Assembly: GCA_002391425.1 (NCBI GenBank)
Contig: DGEZ01000048.1
Coordinates: 9,399 to 35,130, forward strand
Length of the DNA: 25,732 nt
Direction of reading: 5' to 3'
Source: Micrococcales bacterium UBA3913
GTDB lineage: Bacteria; Actinomycetota; Actinomycetes; Actinomycetales; Microbacteriaceae
The notes beneath the pieces were generated by a model. That model was not told where the DNA came from, ran no database searches, and worked only from the letters and a program-made list of their open reading frames with translations. Shown in pieces: positions 21,711 to 25,732 of this stretch (position 1 is the stretch's first letter; each line of letters begins with the position of its first letter). Made by a program: the position numbers and the translations under genes.

Positions 21711-21818
21711 CGCCCTGCCCCTCGCGGCAGCGGCCTCAGCGTCGCTCATGCGACGCCCGCAACGCCGCCGCTCGAACCCGACAGGGGCCCAGTGCGCTCA
21801 CTCACCCGACCCCTCCAA

Positions 21819-21857
21819 AAATTGTGATGGCCCGCATAAAGCGGGCCATCACAATTT
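21819..21857 (-). terminator. Rho-independent terminator of tRNA-Ser
   Basis: A perfect 17-bp stem (21819-21835 and 21841-21857) with a 5-nt loop begins immediately after the tRNA 3' end. On the minus strand it is followed by a T-run ending AATTTTTGG. It is an unusually long and exact stem for this genome. Confidence 0.85.
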
Positions 21858-21858
21858 G

Positions 21859-21945
21859 CGGTGACGGTGGGATTTGAACCCACGGTAGGCGTAAACCTAC
21901 ACAACATTTCGAGTGTTGCACCTTCGGCCGCTCGGACACGTCACC
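21859..21945 (-). tRNA. tRNA-Ser (anticodon CGA)
   Basis: An 87-nt class II tRNA on the minus strand. Acceptor arms GGTGACG (21945-21939) and CGTCACC pair fully, with discriminator G. The anticodon stem CAACA/TGTTG encloses loop CTCGAAA, giving anticodon CGA, which reads UCG. A long variable arm with TAGG/CCTA stem identifies it as serine. The T arm is GTGGG-TTCAAAT-CCCAC. The 3' CCA is not encoded. It is divergent from radA. Confidence 0.95.
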
Positions 21946-22045
21946 GCCGACAACCCTAATACAAAACGACTGGCGAGTGCGAACTCGCTGGCGCCCACAC
22001 AGACGCATTCACAGCGACGACATTCTCAGCAGATTTCAACACCGG

Positions 22046-22063
22046 TTCGAAAATATGTTCGAA
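22046..22063. promoter_or_regulatory. SOS (LexA) box upstream of radA
   Basis: TTCGAAAATATGTTCGAA matches the Gram-positive/actinobacterial LexA site TCGAAC-N4-GTTCGA at all but one of its twelve fixed positions. It lies 48 bp before the radA ATG. TATGTT inside it could be the -10 box, so LexA would block transcription. Confidence 0.7.
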
Positions 22064-22110
22064 TGTCTGGGGCTCGCGATAGCGTGAGGGTAGCGACAGA
22101 AGGGGAGGCC

Positions 22111-23457
22111 ATGGCCAGCAGCACGAAAGAGCGCACATCCCATCGGTTCCGCTGCACCGAGTGCGGCTGGGGCACCAGCAAGTGGGTGGGCCGCTGCGGC
22201 GAGTGCCAACAGTGGGGCACCGTTGTCGAGGCCGCAGAACGCGAGGGGATTGCCCGCACCACGGTTGCCGAACGCATCGACCCGACGAGACGGGCACAGC
22301 GCATCACAGAGATCTCCTCCGAGAGTGCCCACCACCAGCCCACCACGATCGGCGAGCTCGACCGCGTGCTCGGCGGTGGCATCATCCCCGGGGCGGCCAT
22401 CCTGCTCTCCGGCGAGCCGGGAGTCGGCAAGTCGACCCTGTTAATCGAGACCGCCTCCCGCGTGGCAGCCTCGGGCCAGACCGTCCTCTACGTCACCGCA
22501 GAGGAGTCCGTCTCCCAAGTCCACCTGCGCGCGCGACGCACCGGGTCGCTTAGCCCCGAGCTGTTCCTCGCCGCCGAGACAACGCTCGGGGCCATCCTCG
22601 GGCAAGTCGACGAGGTCAGCCCCGCCCTGGTCATCGTGGACTCTGTGCAGACCGTCACCAGCGAGAACACCGACGGAATTGCCGGCGGACCGGCTCAGGT
22701 GCGGGATGTCGCCAACACGCTCGTGCGCATGGCAAAGCAGCGCGGCTGTGCGCTCCTCCTCGTCGGCCACGTCACAAAAGAGGGCGCGATCGCAGGGCCG
22801 CGCACTTTGGAACACCTCGTCGACGTCGTCTGTCACTTCGAGGGAGACAAGCAAAGCTCACTGCGGTTCCTGCGCACCATCAAAAACCGGTTCGGACCCA
22901 CCGACGAGGTGGGCTGCTTCCAGATGGCCGAACAGGGCATCGAGGAAGTGCCCGACCCATCGGAGCTGTTCCTCACGCGCCACGACGACGCCACCGCCGG
23001 GACCTGCGTGACGATCGCCGTCGAAGGGCAACGTGTCCTCCCCGTCGAGATACAGGCCCTCGTCGTCGAAACCAACGCTCCCATGCCCCGGCGGGTGACC
23101 CAAGGCGTCGACAGCGCACGAGTCGCCATGATCCTGGCCATCCTGCAGCGCCGGGCAGGACTCCCGCTGTCCTCCCGCGACGTGTACGTGTCCACCGTCG
23201 GAGGGGTGCGGCTGGACGAACCCAGCGCGGACCTGGCTATCGCCATCGCCATCGCGAGCGCCCTGAGCGATCGGCCCGTGCCGCGAACCGTCGCAGCCTA
23301 CGGTGAGCTCAGCCTCGCCGGGGGGATACGCCCCAGCCTCAACGAGAAAAAACGGTCGGCAGAGGCCCGACGCCTCGGCTACACGCAGATACTCTCACCC
23401 AGCAACCAGAAAACCCTCCCCGAGGCACTCCGCCTCGTCCTGCGCGCCGCGGCATAG
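22111..23457 (+). CDS. radA: DNA repair protein RadA
   Basis: A 448-residue RecA-like ATPase that helps process recombination intermediates and promotes D-loop branch extension with RecA. Domains in order are: a zinc finger with C15, C18, C29 and C32 (FRCTECGWGTSKWVGRCGEC); a RecA-fold core with Walker A GEPGVGKST (101-109) and Walker B LVIVDSVQ; the RadA-specific KNRFG motif (258-262); and a C-terminal Lon-like domain (GVRLDEPSADLAIAIAIASA). The ATG at 22111 is chosen for the upstream GGGGAGG (22102-22108). Length is typical. A LexA-type box upstream implies SOS induction. It is convergent with a gene of unknown function 90 bp away. Confidence 0.96.
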   Translation: MASSTKERTSHRFRCTECGWGTSKWVGRCGECQQWGTVVEAAEREGIARTTVAERIDPTRRAQRITEISSESAHHQPTTIGELDRVLGGGIIPGAAILLSGEPGVGKSTLLIETASRVAASGQTVLYVTAEESVSQVHLRARRTGSLSPELFLAAETTLGAILGQVDEVSPALVIVDSVQTVTSENTDGIAGGPAQVRDVANTLVRMAKQRGCALLLVGHVTKEGAIAGPRTLEHLVDVVCHFEGDKQSSLRFLRTIKNRFGPTDEVGCFQMAEQGIEEVPDPSELFLTRHDDATAGTCVTIAVEGQRVLPVEIQALVVETNAPMPRRVTQGVDSARVAMILAILQRRAGLPLSSRDVYVSTVGGVRLDEPSADLAIAIAIASALSDRPVPRTVAAYGELSLAGGIRPSLNEKKRSAEARRLGYTQILSPSNQKTLPEALRLVLRAAA

Positions 23458-23547
23458 CCGCACACCGGGCAACACCACCCGCGGCCCGCCCGAAGCATCC
23501 GGACAGCACGCCCAGTACCCGGTCCCCGAAACCCGCCGTCTGACGCC

Positions 23548-24228
23548 TCAGTACAGGAAGAACTGCTTCATGTTCTCGTCCGACGACGTCACGTCGCCCA
23601 CAGACGCGCTCAACCAGTAGGCAGCACCACCAGCTGTCACCGATTCCGCCGACGCGTCACACGACGACGAGTCCGAGAACACCCGGTCCCAGGTCACCCC
23701 CACAGACTCCAGCGTCTCCCCCGGCTCCACGACCTTCACGTAGTCCCAGTACTCGTCAGAATCCGCCGAACCCGTCGCACAGTCCGCCGAACGCCAAATC
23801 GTCGTATCCCCGCTGGTCACCGTCAGGGACAGCTGAGACGTACCCACATTCACCGAGCACGCGACATCCCCCGAATTCGTCAACTGAATGGTGAACACCG
23901 GAAACTCGCCCTCCGAGTAGGTGGACTTGTCCGTCACCGCCACCACCGTCAACGCGTCACTCTCGCAGCTCGGGATGCCATCCCCGCTCGTCGAGGCCGA
24001 GGCCGAGTCGGAAGCTGACGACGCTGACGGCTCCGCAGAAACCGGCGCAGAGGAGGAGGCCGCCGAACTCGGTAGCGGCGACGAAGACTCAGACACCTCC
24101 GACTGGGCGAGCGTCACACGCGTCCACAGCGACAGCCCCACGGCCACCACGCCAAGAAAGGCGAACGCCAGCACAGCACGGCGACGGCGGAAGACACGCG
24201 CCCGGGCCCGCGATTCAGACTGGCTCAT
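23548..24228 (-). CDS. Membrane-anchored Ser-rich protein, unknown function
   Basis: A 226-residue protein whose family I cannot name with confidence. It has a short Arg-rich cytoplasmic N-terminus (RARARVFRRRRA), one membrane segment (VLAFAFLGVVAVGLSLW), then a Ser/Ala-rich linker (residues about 45-85) and an extracytoplasmic beta-rich domain. That domain starts with a Cys (IPSCESDALTVVAV) and contains YSEGEFPVFTIQLTNSGDVAC, SQLSLTVTSGDTTIWRSADC and VVEPGETLESVGVTWDR. The pattern, with four Cys residues likely in two disulphides, resembles secreted Ig-like or BsuPI-type inhibitor folds. It lies between radA (convergent) and argA on the minus strand, a placement I recall from related Micrococcales. 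No function should be assigned. Confidence 0.75.
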   Translation of the reverse strand: MSQSESRARARVFRRRRAVLAFAFLGVVAVGLSLWTRVTLAQSEVSESSSPLPSSAASSSAPVSAEPSASSASDSASASTSGDGIPSCESDALTVVAVTDKSTYSEGEFPVFTIQLTNSGDVACSVNVGTSQLSLTVTSGDTTIWRSADCATGSADSDEYWDYVKVVEPGETLESVGVTWDRVFSDSSSCDASAESVTAGGAAYWLSASVGDVTSSDENMKQFFLY

Positions 24229-24281
24229 GCACCCAGGCTACCGAGAGCACGCGCCGCCACCGAAACGACAACACGACACGA

Positions 24282-24836
24282 CTAGAAATGGATGATCATC
24301 CGAGTGTTGCCCAAGGTGTTCTGTTTCACCCGGGCAAGCTCCAGGAACTCCGCCACGCCCTCATCCTGCGAGCGCAACAGCTCGGCGTAGACCACCGGGT
24401 CAACGGGGGGCTCCCGCACCACCGTGAAGCCGTGCTTCGTGAAGAACTCGGTCTCAAAAGTGAGGCAGAACACGCGATGCACCCCAAGGTCGGCAGCACG
24501 CCCGAGCAGCGTCGTCAGCAGCAGGCTCCCCACCCCGCGATGCAGCCAGTCCTCGCGCACCGCCAGGGTGCGCACCTCCGCCAGGTCCTCCCACATGACA
24601 TGCAGTGCGCCGCAGCCGACCACCTCACCGGTGTCACGCGCCTCGGCCACCACGAACTCCTGGATGGACTCGAACAGGGTCACCCGCTCCTTGCCCAGAA
24701 GGACCCGCCGGTCTACCAGAGGGGCGATCAGGTCGACCATCGCCGCGACATCGCTGGTGCGGGCCGGACGAATGCTCACCACAGACGAAACCTCCGCCCC
24801 GTCGCCCAGCGACGAGGCGGAGGACTTCTCCGCCAC
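24282..24836 (-). CDS. argA: Amino-acid N-acetyltransferase (N-acetylglutamate synthase, Rv2747 type)
   Basis: A 184-residue single-domain GNAT enzyme, the short NAGS type of actinobacteria, which acetylates glutamate (or glutamine) to start arginine synthesis. Family signatures are IRPARTSDVAAMVDLI, FVVAEARDTGEVVGCGALHV, AEVRTLAVREDWLHRGVGSL, FCLTFETEFFTKHGF, and EFLELARVKQNTLGNTRM, all close to M. tuberculosis Rv2747 as I remember it. GTG at 24836 overlaps the clpC stop (TAGTG) and has GGAG 7 nt upstream. A second candidate start, GTG at 24782, has GGAGG 8 nt upstream and would remove the non-conserved first 18 residues. It is probably co-transcribed with clpC. Confidence 0.88.
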   Translation of the reverse strand: MAEKSSASSLGDGAEVSSVVSIRPARTSDVAAMVDLIAPLVDRRVLLGKERVTLFESIQEFVVAEARDTGEVVGCGALHVMWEDLAEVRTLAVREDWLHRGVGSLLLTTLLGRAADLGVHRVFCLTFETEFFTKHGFTVVREPPVDPVVYAELLRSQDEGVAEFLELARVKQNTLGNTRMIIHF

Positions 24837-25732
24837 TACTCAGCTCCAGGAGTTGGAGCATCACCCGAGGCGTCCGAACCCGCCGCGATGGCGGCCGCCG
24901 GCGCCGGCTCGATCGCGGGGATCCGGTCCAACGCATCGAAGGTCAGATCACGACCGTTCGCATCCAGCCCAACAACGATCCGCTGGCCCGCGTGAACCTC
25001 GCCGCGCAGGATGCGCTCCGAGAGCTGGTCCTCGACCAGTTGCTGAATTGCGCGGCGCAGCGGCCGAGCCCCCAGCGTCGGGTCGAAGCCGACCTCGATG
25101 AGACGGTGCTTCGCGGGGTCCGTCACCTCGATGGCCAGGTCGCGGTCCATCAGCCGGTCATTCAGGCGCCCGATGAACAAGTCGACGATCTGCATGAGCT
25201 CCGGCTGGCTCAGCTGCGGGAACACGATGATGTCGTCCACGCGGTTCAGGAACTCCGGCTTGAAGTGCTTCTTCAGCTCCTCGAATACCTTCGCGCGCAT
25301 CCGGTCGTAGCTCGTCTGCGTATCGCCGTCGGCCTGGAAACCGATCGGACCACTCGCGATCTCCCGGGTGCCCAGGTTCGTCGTCATGATGATGATCGTG
25401 TTCTTGAAGTCCACGACCCGGCCCTGGCCGTCCGTGAGACGCCCCTCCTCGAGGATCTGCAACAGCGAGTTGAAGATATCCGGATGGGCCTTCTCGATCT
25501 CATCGAACAGCACCACCGAGAACGGCCGACGCCGCACCTTCTCGGTCAGCTGGCCGCCCTCCTCGAAGCCGACAAACCCGGGAGGAGCACCGAACAGGCG
25601 GGAGACCGTGTGCTTCTCGCCGTACTCCGACATATCCAGGGAGATCAGGGCGCCCTCGTCGTCGAACAGGAATTCCGCGAGCGCCTTCGCCAGCTCCGTC
25701 TTGCCCACACCGGTGGGGCCGGCGAAGATGAA
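24836..25732 (-). CDS. clpC: ATP-dependent Clp protease ATP-binding subunit ClpC, C-terminal part (partial)
   Basis: This AAA+ unfoldase feeds substrates to ClpP and is essential in many actinobacteria. The visible 298 residues cover the second AAA+ domain, starting at Walker A GPTGVGKTEL near the window edge, then DMSEYGEKHTVSRLFGAPPG, the pore-loop GFVGF, Walker B VVLFDEIEKAHPDI, sensor IIIMTTNLGTREI, the arginine-finger region FKPEFLNRVDDIIVF and sensor-2 GFDPTLGARPLRRAI. The C-terminal extension is Ala/Pro-rich (AIEPAPAAAIAAGSDASG). The 5' part is outside the window. The stop overlaps the argA start. Confidence 0.96.
   Translation of the reverse strand, partial: FIFAGPTGVGKTELAKALAEFLFDDEGALISLDMSEYGEKHTVSRLFGAPPGFVGFEEGGQLTEKVRRRPFSVVLFDEIEKAHPDIFNSLLQILEEGRLTDGQGRVVDFKNTIIIMTTNLGTREIASGPIGFQADGDTQTSYDRMRAKVFEELKKHFKPEFLNRVDDIIVFPQLSQPELMQIVDLFIGRLNDRLMDRDLAIEVTDPAKHRLIEVGFDPTLGARPLRRAIQQLVEDQLSERILRGEVHAGQRIVVGLDANGRDLTFDALDRIPAIEPAPAAAIAAGSDASGDAPTPGAE

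Noticed and set aside
21711..21818. A second tRNA gene or intact mobile element beside tRNA-Ser
   Set aside because: Only the 22-bp 3' end is duplicated; no cloverleaf, integrase or terminal repeats are present.

Overview
High-GC, densely coded DNA (about 65% G+C by eye) from an actinobacterium, most likely a member of Micrococcales and possibly Microbacteriaceae. This rests on actinobacterial-type Tgt, DUF4916, Rv2747-like N-acetylglutamate synthase and ClpC proteins, on TANNNT -10 boxes, on apparently leaderless genes, and on a strong excess of the hexamer GGATGC. Both ends are housekeeping genes cut by the window: rpoB (first ~615 codons, minus strand) on the left and clpC (last 298 codons, minus strand) on the right.

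Left part (1-8.0 kb), all minus strand. A clear sigma70-type promoter and ~140-nt leader precede rpoB. Upstream lies a polar amino-acid ABC transporter (lipoprotein, permease, ATPase) with its own promoter. Collinear above it is a tight block: an S-adenosylhomocysteine hydrolase-like protein that has lost several signature histidines, a deaminase-type amidohydrolase (ATGA overlap), and a DUF985 cupin (14-bp overlap). This block is the best candidate for an unusual pathway, resembling a SAH deaminase plus hydrolase route but with a remodelled active site.

Middle (8.1-16.3 kb). An MFS transporter and a YbaK-type Cys-tRNA(Pro) deacylase run rightward and meet a TetR gene with a 14-bp palindromic operator. 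A DUF4916 Nudix-like gene is divergent from yhhQ (queuosine-precursor transporter). yhhQ meets tgt (tRNA-guanine transglycosylase) tail to tail with overlapping stops. A two-gene ABC exporter with an odd acidic C-terminal tail and a membrane-anchored EEP-family phosphohydrolase follow.

Right part (16.3-25.7 kb). A ~390-bp gene-free stretch carries a 12-bp-stem hairpin. A second TetR is divergent from an FAD-dependent amine oxidase-like gene. A luciferase-like monooxygenase lies downstream of a zinc alcohol dehydrogenase pseudogene (internal deletion plus frameshift). Next come a GNAT acetyltransferase, then tRNA-Ser(CGA) with a 17-bp-stem terminator and a displaced 22-bp copy of its 3' end, which looks like an integration scar. 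radA carries a near-perfect SOS box. A Ser-rich membrane-anchored protein of unknown function, argA-type NAGS and clpC close the window.

No CRISPR array, insertion sequence or intact mobile element is visible. Motif comparisons are from memory of the families, with no alignments or searches run.
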